This document shows, in pieces, positions 47,803 to 58,255 of a stretch of 64,000 nucleotides of DNA; position 1 is the stretch's first letter, and the number at the start of each line of letters is the position of its first letter. Origin of the DNA: Isoperla grammatica. Its lineage: Eukaryota > Arthropoda > Insecta > Plecoptera > Perlodidae. Below the pieces are notes generated by a model. The model saw only the letters and a list, made by a program, of their open reading frames with translations, was not told the DNA's origin and did no database searches. Location: NCBI GenBank assembly GCA_945910005.1, contig OX246741.1, forward strand, positions 36,503,331-36,567,330. The letters are read 5' to 3'. A program made the translations under genes and the position numbers.

Positions 47803-48019
47803 AGCGCTGGTATCTTAGAACCTGTTGTGTTGGTAACTCTTAGGCAACTTCCATGCGCTGTGTTCTAGGCCTAGGCTAGGCGGAGTAAAAATCTTCTAAT
47901 AAAATACAATTATAGGCGACTTACTTCATATTTCTTAATAACTTGTGTTTGGAGAATCCCAGTTGATGTTTAGTGTAGTGGCAAATCACTGGTGTAGTAC
48001 TTGTAAATGAATAACTGCC

Positions 48020-48240
48020 TTGGGCCACATTATTTTGCCACACTATTATATGTATGTATGTATGTATGTATGTTTGTGGTTATGTATGTATGTATGTATT
48101 ATGTGTTTGTATCATATGTACGTATGTAATATAAATGTAATGTTAAATGTTAAATTTCTATGTTTGTTCTTGTTAGTTTTAAGTACATATTCACTCTCTC
48201 TCTCTCAAGAGGAGTACACCCTTACATTGTAATGGACAGT
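48020..48240. repeat. TATG microsatellite and simple sequence
   Basis: TATGTATG runs at 48048-48098 and a CTCT run at 48195-48205. Translations of it are artefacts. Confidence 0.85.
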
Positions 48241-48249
48241 GAACTATGA

Positions 48250-48870
48250 AATAAATATGAAATATGAAATATGAGGTTATTGAAGAGCACTTTTACTGAC
48301 TACATCTCAGTGCCGCCATCTTCGCCCGCACTATTAGCGTCATTGCACTATTGGCACTATTAGCGTCATTGTCATTATTATATATACGACTAGAATAATA
48401 TGATATAGTGGCACTTTGAAAAGCATTAAAGTTATTCTTAAATTTGTCTCTGATGTCTGTCGGAAGAGCATTCCAAGTTCGAATAGCGTGAATTGTAAAT
48501 GAGTGGTCAAGGAGATTAGTTCTGTGAATGGGAAATGTGAGTTGCGTGCCCAACCTAGATCTGGTATTAAATTTGTGGTTTGAGTGGAGAAGTTGAAAGT
48601 TGGATGCGAGATAAGAGGGTGACGATGTTGAAAGTATCTTGTGTACAAGGCATACGGAGTGAAGGTTTCGGCGATCCTTTAAACGAACCCAACCGAGTTG
48701 CTTAAAGCCCGGAGATATATGGTCTGACTTTCGAAATCCCAATATAAATCGGACACACGAATTTTGTGCCCTTTGGAGTCTAATTGCTAAGTCTTCGGTC
48801 AGGTCATTGTATACAACGTCACAGTAGTCGAAGTGAGGAATGATAAGGGATTGCACTAACATTGTCTTTA
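48250..48870 (-). pseudogene. 5'-truncated LINE fragment: C-terminal ORF2 part
   Basis: The 189-codon frame (48293-48862) encodes LIIPHFDYCDVVYNDL, QNSCVRFILG and WNALPTDIRD, the domain downstream of RT, related to but distinct from the LINE at 43.8 kb. The tail TTCATA repeats lie at about 48248-48275. The upstream RT and endonuclease are absent. Confidence 0.85.
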
Positions 48871-48915
48871 GTCTGTGAATATTGCTTACAATATGATGAA
48901 CACTAAATGTAGTTT
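48871..48915 (+). pseudogene. Relic of a second odorant receptor last exon
   Basis: The sequence TGAATATTGCTTACAATATG then ATGAACAC-TAAA matches the receptor exon 8 (TGAATACTGCTTACAAGATG, ATGAACACACTAAA) at about 28 of 30 aligned positions. It directly abuts the truncated end of the minus-strand LINE. It has lost 2 bases and the stop context. A duplicated receptor copy cut by a LINE is the likely origin. Confidence 0.5.
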
Positions 48916-49069
48916 ATTTCTCACGCTTCTGTACGTTTTTCTTTCTTACAAATTCGTAATATTTGTAATTTGTATGTAACATAGTGCAATGTGTACTTTA
49001 ATTATCTGTCTGGACAAGCGAATATGCCAATCGTAAGACTTGTAAAAAAACTTGTGGAGTAACTTGCGA

Positions 49070-49300
49070 TGATAACTTGCAGGAATAACTTGCGGGAGTA
49101 GCTTGCACGAGTAGCTTGCACGAGTAGCTTGCGGGAGCAGCTTGCGGGAGTAAGTTTCGGGAGTATAAGTAGTGGGGTATAATGCGGAAATAACTTGCGG
49201 GAGTAACTTGCGGGAGTAACTTTCAGGAGTAACTTGCGGGAGTAACTTTCGGGAGTAACTTGCGGGAGTAGAATGCGGGAGTAGCTTGCGGAAGTAAATT
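49070..49300. repeat. 13-bp minisatellite
   Basis: Units GGGAGTAACTTGC, with variants GTAGCTTGC and GTAACTTTC, repeat about 17 times with drift. No gene. Confidence 0.85.
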
Positions 49301-49317
49301 GAACACAAACAAAAAGG

Positions 49318-50165
49318 TCGTTTTAAACAGACAACACAATATAAAAACTATCCTTACGATTATCAATTAAGTTTCTTAAAGTTAGATACAATTCCATTGT
49401 TTGGTCTTTCCATTTTTAACACTGAATTACAGTGAGCTGCATAGACATGTGTGTTTTGTCTTGCTCTAGTGATGCCCTCCATAGCATGTTGTTCAATTCA
49501 CATTTTAAAGCTTAACCACAAAGCTCGAGTAACAGCTCGACCCGCGCAGCTGATCTCTATGAGGTTTCCGGTCACGTTTTTGTTCTATCAGTATTGCACT
49601 CGACCCATTATTTCAATTAACTTTTTCTATGCCGGATAGTTGGGCCCACTCGTTTGTAACTGCCTCGGCTTGACACCCCTTACCATCGACTCGGGTCTTG
49701 TTAGCCGGCACCCAAGGAGTTGTGTTCGATAATTGAGCTTGCTCACACGCAATCGTAAACTCAACGAGGTACCAGATAAAAAAAAATTCGAGAGTAGGCC
49801 TAATATTATATCCTGGTGAGGAGATAATCACTAATCTTAAACCCGAGCCTGAGGTGCCGTTGAATTCAGTAGCCACAAAGTGTGGGGCGAAAATTAACTG
49901 CAACCTGTTCAAATACCAGCAAAATTACTAATTGGAGGTGGGCGTTTATGACAGTTTTATGGTTCTCAAAATTCGTATGTAATTTGTCATAAATAATTAT
50001 TTTAATTATATGATCATAATTCAGAATTATTTAATAAATTAAAAAATAACTGATAAATATATTTTTAAATGCTAAAAACTCTTGGCAATGCTACACAATA
50101 TTGTACAGAGTAGAAATATAAAATAAATATCACTTGTAAATTTATCATAATCAAGTTATATATTG
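49318..50165 (-). repeat. Interspersed repeat, copy 2
   Basis: Inverse counterpart of 16671-17495. An open frame (49613-49912) covers the middle, with a coding-looking FVATEFNGTSGSGLRLVII stretch, but no domain is recognised and copy 1 differs in frame. Confidence 0.75.
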
Positions 50166-50768
50166 CCAAGAATCAAAAGAATCTCTGTGATTATTGGGGG
50201 GGTGGGGGGGGGGGGGGGGGGGGGGGGCGGGTTGCCGAATGTATTCCGACAACTGTCTTTTGAATATAATCAAACATACTCTTTGAGGTAAACTAAAGTT
50301 ACTTTCAGTTTCACAAAAATACGATTTTGTACAATTTTCATCGGACATTTTGATACTATATTAACTCTAAGGCAAGAATAACCTCCAAATCGTAATTTCT
50401 TGTGGGGAGGGCATTTACCCGTCGTGGGCAGTATTGCTCCCCCCCCCCCTCCCCAAGGTATGCCTGAATTCAACACTGACTTTGATAATGAATTCATTTA
50501 ATTTCATTTTCAGACAATTTTATTCTCAACACAGAATACATACATGTATTGATGAATGTAATGATAATGTAATGATGAATGTATTGATACATGTAAAATG
50601 AACATGAAGTTGATAACCATTCTCAGAAACCGCGTGCAAAATAATTACGCGTTTTCCTCTTGCGGCATCCAACACACACCCACAGGTCGGGTCAACTGTA
50701 CTCTAACAGCCTAGCGGTATAATAATTATATATAATACCAGGTCAGTTATATATTATATCGGTCAGGT
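50166..50768. other. Poly-G tract and unassigned sequence
   Basis: An almost uninterrupted run of about 30 G lies at 50197-50227 and a C tract at 50440-50449. No gene is seen. Confidence 0.6.
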
Positions 50769-51105
50769 GTTACAATGTTGGCTACTTGATGTTACAATGT
50801 AGCTACATTTATGTTAGTGCAGTTGGCGATAGTGGAACTTGACAGAGAATTAAAACATGGTGTCAGAAGTGTAGGCTCTCAATAAACTATCTCTTTATAC
50901 GATTGTTTGCATTGGGAGATACAGCTAAGTAGAAAATACATATTCTATTTAATATTGTTTACATATTGAGCTATAAGGTTGTAACGGACGTTGCGCAGCT
51001 CATACAGAATTCAAGTGAAAAGAATTCTGGCACGCGACTTTTCTTCGCGCCTAGGCCTAGTGTTGCGCGTAATCGAGTGAAGTTGGCTACGAAACCTACA
51101 ACAGT

Positions 51106-51533
51106 GTGAAGCTAGTTCCGCCCGGCAACAGTGTGAAATCAGCTACGCGCGTATCAAGCTGGGTATCCATATCCAAACAGTACACAATGGCAGCCAACTT
51201 ACCACCGCCAGCCAAGATGAACTTGGAAGACAGACATGCAATAGCTAGCAACTGGCGGATGTTCCGAAAAGAATGGGAAGATTATGAAGTGGCTAGTGAG
51301 ATGGCCGGCAAGGATGAGAAGATTCGTGTTGCAACATTACGAATAATAATGGGACGTGAATGTGCTGCAATATTAGACAACCTAGATTTGCCACCTGCTC
51401 AGACAAAGAAAGTGACAACTATCCTTGATGCATTGCAACAAAATTTCGAACCACTCCGAAATATAATATATGAACGGTCGGTATTCTACTCATCCAAGCA
51501 ATGTGTTGGGGAGAGTATGACAGACAGAGAGTA
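51106..51533 (+). pseudogene. Gypsy gag, 5' part (interrupted)
   Basis: An ATG at 51187 (MAANLPPPAKMN) or the upstream open frame starts a capsid-like region with NWRMFRKEWEDYE and a helical segment like those of Mag-type gag. It is homologous in position to the gag at 62.6-63.9 kb. The reading breaks at TAC 51531-51533, where the LINE starts; the matching gag continues at 57770 with VNKL. Capsid assembly and RNA packaging would be its role. It cannot be made whole from this locus without removing the LINE. Confidence 0.8.
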
Positions 51534-51547
51534 CAGACAGATCCAAG

Positions 51548-54538
51548 ATGGCTGACGATCAGTCTGTAAGTTTTCGAGGCTCCCGCTATTTCTACAATAA
51601 TAATAGTAAAAAAGACAACAAAGTGTCTGTATTTGAGAACAAGCATTCTATTAAACTATACAGTGAAGCTACAAAACAAATAAGAACCCAAGAAGGACTC
51701 CAGGAAGGAACAAGAAACGTGGACGCGCGTGGCTGCCATGACCAGACCTGGAACCACTGGAATGGCCTAGGCCTAGGCCTACCCCACCACAGCCTGGGAC
51801 GAAGAGCCATCCATGAAGAATTCGCAAAGAAGGTACAAAACCTTAAAGGTAACTTTGTAAAAGATACAACCTCTGATGGACAAGACTTATTCATAGAAGG
51901 GGCCGGTAATGTGAAAGTAGGCATAAGCCTAGGCCTACCCCACCACAACCAAAGCCCAGGCCCAGGCCTAGAAAGAATGGACTGCGAAAACAGTCAGATT
52001 AGGCCTACAGAACACGCAAGCCTAGGCCAACACAAAGAACCAAGACTGGACCAGCCCAGGATGGAACCCGAAGAAGATCCTTGCCTGCTAGGGGTAGGCC
52101 TAGGTACAAGTAGGCCTGCCTGGGCGGACATCGTCCTCAGCCTACTGCATGAAGTAAAACAACTAAAAGAGCATGTAAAAATGCTGCAACAGTTTGTAGC
52201 TAAAATCCCGCACCAATTTGACCGCCAACAGTCAAAGAACAACCAGGACCCTGGGATGCCTAGGCCTAGGCCTACATTTGATCCCGTAGGCCTAACAAGT
52301 AAGGCCCCAAGCGAAGAAGCAGACACAAACAATAGGCCTACCAGCATAATAATGATGTCCGACAGCCACGGGCGCTTCTTATCATCGCTGATTAAGAAAG
52401 AACTGGACAAAACAGGAAGGGGAAACTACAAATACAAAATCGACTCCATAATAAAGCCAGGTGCGAGAGCACTCCAAGTCACAGATGGGCTGCTGAAAAA
52501 GACAGAAACACTAGAAGAGGAGGACGTCGTTATAATCATAGCTGGGACAAACGACGTAAGCCTAGGCCTAGATGGAGAGCAAGATTGCAACAGCATCTGT
52601 GAGGCACTACTCCCGTTAAGTCACGACCAGGGCATCAGACCAAAAATAATAGTGGCAGAGCTGCTACCAAGGTATGACAAGGACTATCTCAATGACAAAA
52701 TTCACAGACTAAACATAGAAATGCGCAAAGTACTGTCCGGAGCACTCGGCACAACAATGATTTCCACAGGCTCCCTAAAACGGCAGCACTTTACAAACCA
52801 CGGTCTACACCTAAACATGACAGGCAAACTAGAGCTAGCCAAGATGATAGCAAAACAAATCATTGATGGAAGGGCTAGTAGCAAAGCTAAATCCAACAAA
52901 TCAACAAACGATGGTGTCACCTCACTGGTAGACTCGGACCAAGAAAACCACGACTCCACCCCCTGCCTTCAGCCCATGAAGATTCCTAACATAGGAATAC
53001 TGATAAGAATCAACGAGAGCCAGGGCCTAGAACTACCAGTCGCACCCGACAACAACAAGGTTCAAGCTTACTCGGAGAGCCAGGGCCTAGAACTACAAGC
53101 CACACCCGACAACAACAAGATTCCAACCCACTCGGAGAGCCAGGGCCTAGAACTACAAGCCGCACCCGACAACAACAAGATTCCAACCCACTCGGAGAGC
53201 CAGGGCCTAGAACTACCAGCCGCACCTGACAACAACAAGATTCAAGCACACTCGGTGAGCCAGGGTCTGGAACTACCAGCCGCACCCGACAACAACAAGA
53301 TTCCAACCCACTCGGAGAGCCAGGGCCTAGAACTATCTGCCGCACCCGACGACAACAAGATTCAAACACACTCGGTGAGCCAGGGTCTGGAACTACCAGC
53401 CGCACCCGACTACAACAAGATTCCAACCCACTCGGAGAGCCAGGGCCTAGAACTATCTGCCGCACCCGACGACAACAAGATTCAAACACACTCGGAGAGC
53501 CAGGGCCTAGAACTATCTGCCGCACCCGACGACAACAAGATTCAAACACACTCGGTGAGCCAGGGTCTGGAACTACCAGCCGCACCCGACTACAACAAGA
53601 TTCCAACCCACTCGGAGAGCCAGGGCCTAGAACTACCAGCCGCAACCGACAACAACAAGATTCAAACTCACTCGGAGAGCCAGGGCCTAGAACTACCAGC
53701 CGCACCCGACAACAACAAGATTCAAACTCGCTTGGAGAGCCAGGGCTTAGAACTACCAGCCGTACCCGACAACAACAAGATTCAAACTCGCTCGGAGAGC
53801 CAGGGCTTAGAACTACCAGCCGCACCCGACAACAACAAGATTCAAACTCGCTCGGAGAGCCAGGGCTTAGAACTACCAGCCGCACCCGACAACAACAAGA
53901 TTCAAACTCGCTCGGAGAGCCAGGGCCTAGAACTACCAGCCGCACCCGACAACAACAAGATTCAAACTCACTTGGAGAGCCAGGGCTTAGAACTACCAGC
54001 CACACCCGACAACAACAAGATTCAAACTCACTCGGAGAGCCAGGGCTTAGAACTACCAGCCACACCCGACAACAACAAGATTCAAACTCACTTGGAGAGC
54101 CAGGGCTTAGAACTACCAGCCACACCCGACAACAACAAGATTCAAACTCACTCGGAGAGCCAGGGCTTAGAACTACCAGCCGCACCCGACAACACCATCA
54201 ACCGAACAACGCCAAAAACAAAAACAAGGATCAAAATCCCACGGAGAGCCAAGACTAAGAACCTCCCGTCGCACCAGAGAACGCCGAAATCAAGAGTCAA
54301 AATCCCTCTGAGAGCCAAGACCGTGAACCACCCTCCGCACCCCACAAACGGTGAAAACAAAAACAAAATCAAAGACAATAATACCTGGGAGACCCAGGAC
54401 CAACCTGCAACACCCGACCTCAGCTCGAACGAGGAGGAGTTCCGAGGTTTTGACTCTCCAACAGTAGGCCTAGCTCAACAGATGGTAGCCATCAAAAATC
54501 CTTTTTGGCTAATGCCTCCACTAGTGGACACGCCTTAG
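51548..54538 (+). CDS. LINE ORF1 with SGNH hydrolase domain and 20-residue repeats, 996 aa
   Basis: After an acidic/basic N-terminal part, residues about 268-440 form an SGNH/GDSL-type esterase-like domain: SDSHGR (block I, Ser), GTNDV (block III) near residue 331, and HGLHLN (block V) near 417. Esterase-type ORF1 proteins are known in CR1-group LINEs; a lipid or membrane link is proposed for them. Residues about 490-880 are about 20 tandem copies of a 20-residue unit (SQGLELPAAPDNNKIQT). The N-terminal part also contains repeated GLGLP encoded by GGCCTAGGCCTA. The ORF overlaps ORF2 by 34 bp. Confidence 0.9.
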   Translation: MADDQSVSFRGSRYFYNNNSKKDNKVSVFENKHSIKLYSEATKQIRTQEGLQEGTRNVDARGCHDQTWNHWNGLGLGLPHHSLGRRAIHEEFAKKVQNLKGNFVKDTTSDGQDLFIEGAGNVKVGISLGLPHHNQSPGPGLERMDCENSQIRPTEHASLGQHKEPRLDQPRMEPEEDPCLLGVGLGTSRPAWADIVLSLLHEVKQLKEHVKMLQQFVAKIPHQFDRQQSKNNQDPGMPRPRPTFDPVGLTSKAPSEEADTNNRPTSIIMMSDSHGRFLSSLIKKELDKTGRGNYKYKIDSIIKPGARALQVTDGLLKKTETLEEEDVVIIIAGTNDVSLGLDGEQDCNSICEALLPLSHDQGIRPKIIVAELLPRYDKDYLNDKIHRLNIEMRKVLSGALGTTMISTGSLKRQHFTNHGLHLNMTGKLELAKMIAKQIIDGRASSKAKSNKSTNDGVTSLVDSDQENHDSTPCLQPMKIPNIGILIRINESQGLELPVAPDNNKVQAYSESQGLELQATPDNNKIPTHSESQGLELQAAPDNNKIPTHSESQGLELPAAPDNNKIQAHSVSQGLELPAAPDNNKIPTHSESQGLELSAAPDDNKIQTHSVSQGLELPAAPDYNKIPTHSESQGLELSAAPDDNKIQTHSESQGLELSAAPDDNKIQTHSVSQGLELPAAPDYNKIPTHSESQGLELPAATDNNKIQTHSESQGLELPAAPDNNKIQTRLESQGLELPAVPDNNKIQTRSESQGLELPAAPDNNKIQTRSESQGLELPAAPDNNKIQTRSESQGLELPAAPDNNKIQTHLESQGLELPATPDNNKIQTHSESQGLELPATPDNNKIQTHLESQGLELPATPDNNKIQTHSESQGLELPAAPDNTINRTTPKTKTRIKIPRRAKTKNLPSHQRTPKSRVKIPLRAKTVNHPPHPTNGENKNKIKDNNTWETQDQPATPDLSSNEEEFRGFDSPTVGLAQQMVAIKNPFWLMPPLVDTP
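53016..54190 (+). repeat. 60-bp tandem repeat within the LINE ORF1
   Basis: About 20 units start GAGAGCCAGGGCCTAGAACT and keep the frame because 60 is a multiple of three. The antisense strand is also open (391 codons), an artefact. Units differ mainly at CCAGCC/TCTGCC and CACTCG/CGCTCG positions. Confidence 0.97.
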
Positions 54539-57495
54539 AGTATAAAGTCACAAATCTCAGTAAGACCAGCAAGAAAAAAACAAAATCACATCAATTTATC
54601 TCATTCCTTCACTACAATGTCCAAAGTTTAAGAAACAAATGTCTTGAAATTGAAATAATCCTAGAATCAAGTAATGTCGACATCTTCTGTGCTAGCGAGC
54701 ACTGGCTAGTAGAAGGGGAAATAGAACACTACAAGCTGAATGGGTTTACCCTGAGTAACAGCCACTGTAGAACTCAACTATCCCGAGGAGGTACCGCAAT
54801 CTTTGTCAGAAACACTCTAGCCCATATGAATATAATACCCAGGCCAGATCTGCAGAAAGGAAATATAGACAGGCATGCCGAGTTTTCCATTATAGAATTA
54901 AAACTTCTTAAAATCATAGTAGTAGCAACGTACAGGGCTCCAGATGGAGATGTTGCCCTATTCCTAAACTCACTTGACCTGATTCTTCACCAAATCACAA
55001 AAGAAAAGAAAACTGTTATCCTAGCAGGTGACTTTAACGTAGACATTCTACAACTTACAACAAACCAGACTCTTCTAGGTGACCTGTTAGCATCCTACAA
55101 CTGTATACCAACTATAACAGAACCCACCAGAATAACAGCCCACAGTGAATCTTGTATTGATAATATCTATACAAACACTAACACAACTTTCAATTCCTCG
55201 TTATTAGTGAGTGGTCTCTCCGACCATGAAGGTCAATACCTCAAAATAGAACTGACAGACCACAACCAATATGACAACAAGCCAAAATACAGCTACAAAC
55301 GAATATTCTCGGAAGAAAACTCTAGAACATTCTGCAATCTACTCGAAAACGAAACATGGGCAGACACAATTGATCAACAAACAACAGATGATAAATACAA
55401 GCACTTTATGGACGTGGTAATCAATAACTTTAATATAGCATTCCCCTTAAAAAAACTACTCGATAGGCCTAAATCTCAGACCAAACCCTGGTTTACTGCA
55501 GGAATTCAAACCTCTTGCTCTAGGCTGGGCTGTCTGACAAGAATCATCAAAACAAACACGTGCTCTAGTGCATTCAGAAATTATGTAAAAAGATATAAGC
55601 TCATTTACAAAAAAGTCCTAATAGCAGCAAAACAAATGTCAGTTAATAACCTCATAAAATATTCAGACAATAAGAGTAAAGCCATCTGGAACATAATCAG
55701 AACACACACAAACCACAAATCCAACCTTAATGACAATCCCAAGGTCGATAAGATCGAAAATGGAGGCACCACTCTTACTAACGAGGCGGAAATTTCCAAA
55801 GCCTTCAACAATTTTTTTATTAGCATCCCCTCAGAACTTGAAAAGGGGAACCCTTCACCCTGTAACCATGATCCAGATGCAATAACCATTCTTAAAACAA
55901 ACGTTCAGAGTAACACCCATACTATGTTTATGAATCCCACCTCACCACAAGAAATAAAATCAATAACGCTAAACTTAAAAACAAAAACCGCTCAGGATAT
56001 AAACGAACTCTCAGTAAAAATTATAAAAAGATGTATAAACTACCTTCTAACTCCTCTTGAGGATGTTTTTAACAGTTCCCTTCAATCAGGCATTTTCCCT
56101 AAACTTATGAAACAAGCTCTAGTTATTCCTATTTACAAAAAAGGTCAGAAAAGTCAACTAAACAACTATAGACCCATTAGCATTCTCCCTGTCTTTTCAA
56201 AAATTCTAGAAAAAATAGTAGCTATTCGCCTACTTAACTTTCTACAACAACATGACATACTTGTGAAAAACCAACATGGATTTTTACCAGGAAAATCAAC
56301 GGACTCAGCAGCAGCAGAGCTACTTGATAAAGTATACAAGTCCCTAGACCAAGGACATAACACTTTAGGAGTATTTTTCGACCTAAGTAAGGCGTTTGAT
56401 TGCGTCCAACACAAGCTACTAATTGACAAGCTCAACCACTATGGCATACGAGGAACAGCTGGGGAATGGTTCTCTTCCTACCTCAGCAATCGTCAGCAAC
56501 AGGTTGTTATTAATAAAAACAAAAACTCGGCATCAGGATGGAAGGTTAATAACGTAGAGGTTCCACAAGGCTCAGTCTTGGGTCCCATCCTGTTCCTCAC
56601 ACTTATTAATGACCTACCTTTATACTGCAGTAGCAGTACATGCAGGGACATTCTAGTTTTTGTACTCCATATGATCCTTTTTGCGGACGACACTAGCATT
56701 ATTCTATCCTGCCCATTTCCAACCTTAACAAAGGAAACTATTAATAAAATTGTTCAGTTAATATGTCTATGGTTTCAAGCCAATAAACTGTTCTTAAACG
56801 AAGACAAAACCCAACTACTAGATTTTAAAATTAAAAAGAACGCCAATCCGAGTCAAAACAGCATTTCAATTAATACCAAGCTGGTTAACCCCGGAGACAA
56901 CTGCAACTTTCTCGGTCTTGGTATAGACAGGCAACTCAACTGGCAATCACACATAGAGAGCATGTGTAAGCGTCTAAACTCCAACATTTACGCACTTCGA
57001 ATACTATCTTCCTTGTCAAGTGGGGAAACACTACGCACTGCATATTTTGCCAATTTTCATGCGACCATGTCATACGGCATCCTATCATGGGGAACTGCTG
57101 CAAAATACCAATTAAAACGTGTTCTTACACTTCAAAAAAGAGCTATAAGAATTATAGCCAATATAAAAAATCGAGACAGCTGCCGGAGTAAATTTAAGGA
57201 AGCTAAAATAATGACTGTCACTAACACCTACATATACAAAACTGCATGCTTCATTAAATCCAACCCCAATTCATTCCCAAATAACATATCCCACACCCAC
57301 AACACAAGACAGAAAGACGCACTACAATATCCCCAACACAAAACGACGAACCTGGAGAAAAGCCTATATTACATGGGGAGAAGAGTTCTCAATAAACTTC
57401 AAAATCTTTTAAATGCAGATATACTCAAGCCAAAGCTTAAGCAGTACCTCCTCGAACACCCTTTTTATAGCCTTGACGAGTTCTTTGACCAGTAG
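54505..57495 (+). CDS. LINE ORF2: endonuclease and reverse transcriptase, 996 aa frame
   Basis: The endonuclease domain has LHYNVQSLRNK, ASEHWL, AGDFNVDIL and SDHEGQYL (near residue 239). The RT has RPISILPVFSKILEK, GFLPGKST, FFDLSKAFDCVQHK, VPQGSVLGPILF and the catalytic FADDTSII (near 725). The frame lies -1 relative to ORF1, overlaps it, and has no ATG before the endonuclease, so it probably depends on -1 frameshifting or a non-AUG start. All motifs are intact. Confidence 0.9.
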   Translation: MANASTSGHALEYKVTNLSKTSKKKTKSHQFISFLHYNVQSLRNKCLEIEIILESSNVDIFCASEHWLVEGEIEHYKLNGFTLSNSHCRTQLSRGGTAIFVRNTLAHMNIIPRPDLQKGNIDRHAEFSIIELKLLKIIVVATYRAPDGDVALFLNSLDLILHQITKEKKTVILAGDFNVDILQLTTNQTLLGDLLASYNCIPTITEPTRITAHSESCIDNIYTNTNTTFNSSLLVSGLSDHEGQYLKIELTDHNQYDNKPKYSYKRIFSEENSRTFCNLLENETWADTIDQQTTDDKYKHFMDVVINNFNIAFPLKKLLDRPKSQTKPWFTAGIQTSCSRLGCLTRIIKTNTCSSAFRNYVKRYKLIYKKVLIAAKQMSVNNLIKYSDNKSKAIWNIIRTHTNHKSNLNDNPKVDKIENGGTTLTNEAEISKAFNNFFISIPSELEKGNPSPCNHDPDAITILKTNVQSNTHTMFMNPTSPQEIKSITLNLKTKTAQDINELSVKIIKRCINYLLTPLEDVFNSSLQSGIFPKLMKQALVIPIYKKGQKSQLNNYRPISILPVFSKILEKIVAIRLLNFLQQHDILVKNQHGFLPGKSTDSAAAELLDKVYKSLDQGHNTLGVFFDLSKAFDCVQHKLLIDKLNHYGIRGTAGEWFSSYLSNRQQQVVINKNKNSASGWKVNNVEVPQGSVLGPILFLTLINDLPLYCSSSTCRDILVFVLHMILFADDTSIILSCPFPTLTKETINKIVQLICLWFQANKLFLNEDKTQLLDFKIKKNANPSQNSISINTKLVNPGDNCNFLGLGIDRQLNWQSHIESMCKRLNSNIYALRILSSLSSGETLRTAYFANFHATMSYGILSWGTAAKYQLKRVLTLQKRAIRIIANIKNRDSCRSKFKEAKIMTVTNTYIYKTACFIKSNPNSFPNNISHTHNTRQKDALQYPQHKTTNLEKSLYYMGRRVLNKLQNLLNADILKPKLKQYLLEHPFYSLDEFFDQ

Positions 57496-57768
57496 AAATT
57501 ACCAGTAGTATGTTATCTAGATTAAATTCTTAGGATTAAAAAAGATTAAAATTAAATTAAGATTAAAATCTAGTATTACAACTTTACATTAATCTTACTA
57601 ACCTATGTTGTTTGCTATTATTGATATTATTATCAATTATCATTAGGCATAACTCTCCTGTAAAATTAGTTTTAGTATAATTTATGTAACCATCCTGACG
57701 AAACCCAAATCATGTATCCACATAGATAATGGTGAATAAACTTACTTTACTTTACTTTACTTTACTCA
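57496..57768 (+). other. LINE 3' UTR and CTTTA tail
   Basis: AT-rich sequence with several AATAAA-like words (AATAAAC at 57734) ending in CTTTA repeats, the kind of short microsatellite tail seen in CR1-type LINEs. Confidence 0.7.
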
Positions 57769-58255
57769 ATACGTGAACAAGCTGAGAAGGCTCGCAGCTT
57801 CCTGTGAGTTTACACCTCAACGAGTACTCGATGAAAATATCAGAGATAAGTTAGTACTAGGGGTTCTGGATAAAACTCTCAGAAAGCAGTTACTTAAAGA
57901 CCCTAAGTTGACCCTGACAAGTGCAATTGAGATATGCAGAGCAGCCGAACAGATAGATCTAGAGATGGCAAACCTATCGGGCAATGACGACAGCCCTGGA
58001 GAACAGGTAAATTATGTGAACAAATCTAGGCCTATGACCAATGACAAGTCAACAGCAGACATTCCGGTCTTAAAGAAATGTAGGTTCTGTGGAGGCAAGC
58101 ACAAGTGGGACAAGAATAAGTGTCCAGCTTATGGAAAGAAATGTGAAAATTGTGGAAGACAAAATCACTTTGCAAAGGTATGCCGTCAAAAGAACGTACA
58201 CATAGTACAAGAAGCTACTTCTCAAGACGACTCTTCGAATGAAGAAATATTTTGA
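57769..58255 (+). pseudogene. Gypsy gag, 3' part with two zinc knuckles
   Basis: The frame resumes gag after the LINE: VNKLRRLAAS...RDKLVLGV, then two CCHC-like knuckles (CRFCGGKHKWDKNKC; CENCGRQNHFAKVC), which bind the element's RNA. It ends at TGA 58253-58255, followed by CTAGG in the same frame as the protease that follows. Whether that TGA is a leaky stop or a nonsense change is discussed separately. Confidence 0.85.

Larger units (their letters stand above)
43257..47880 (-). mobile_element. Apparently intact two-ORF LINE (CR1/Jockey group)
   Basis: ORF1 (47086-47802) and ORF2 (43839-46613) run leftward, separated by about 470 bp without ORFs. The 3' end is an AAATAAAGACAC sequence followed by TATTAT repeats at 43257-43277. 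Neither ORF shows a stop or frameshift. The 5' end is near 47880, where GGCCTAGGCTAGGCGG lies upstream of ORF1. No target duplication was identified. Confidence 0.8.
51534..57768 (+). mobile_element. Apparently intact LINE (CR1-like) inside gag
   Basis: Two long ORFs (51548-54538 and 54505-57495) are followed by a short 3' UTR ending in CTTTA repeats (about 57742-57764). The 5' UTR is only about 14 bp, so a few bases may be missing at the 5' end. The target duplication is unclear (GTAC at the left, ATAC at the right). The ORF1 esterase and endonuclease-RT ORF2 pair is typical of CR1-group LINEs. Confidence 0.88.

Noticed and set aside
48946..49308. 120-codon minus-strand ORF with SRKLLPQ repeats
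   Set aside because: It is a 13-bp minisatellite read in rotating frames.
53010..54185. 391-codon minus-strand ORF with VVLSPGSPSEFESCC repeats
   Set aside because: It is the antisense of the in-frame 60-bp repeat in LINE ORF1; no start context or domain.
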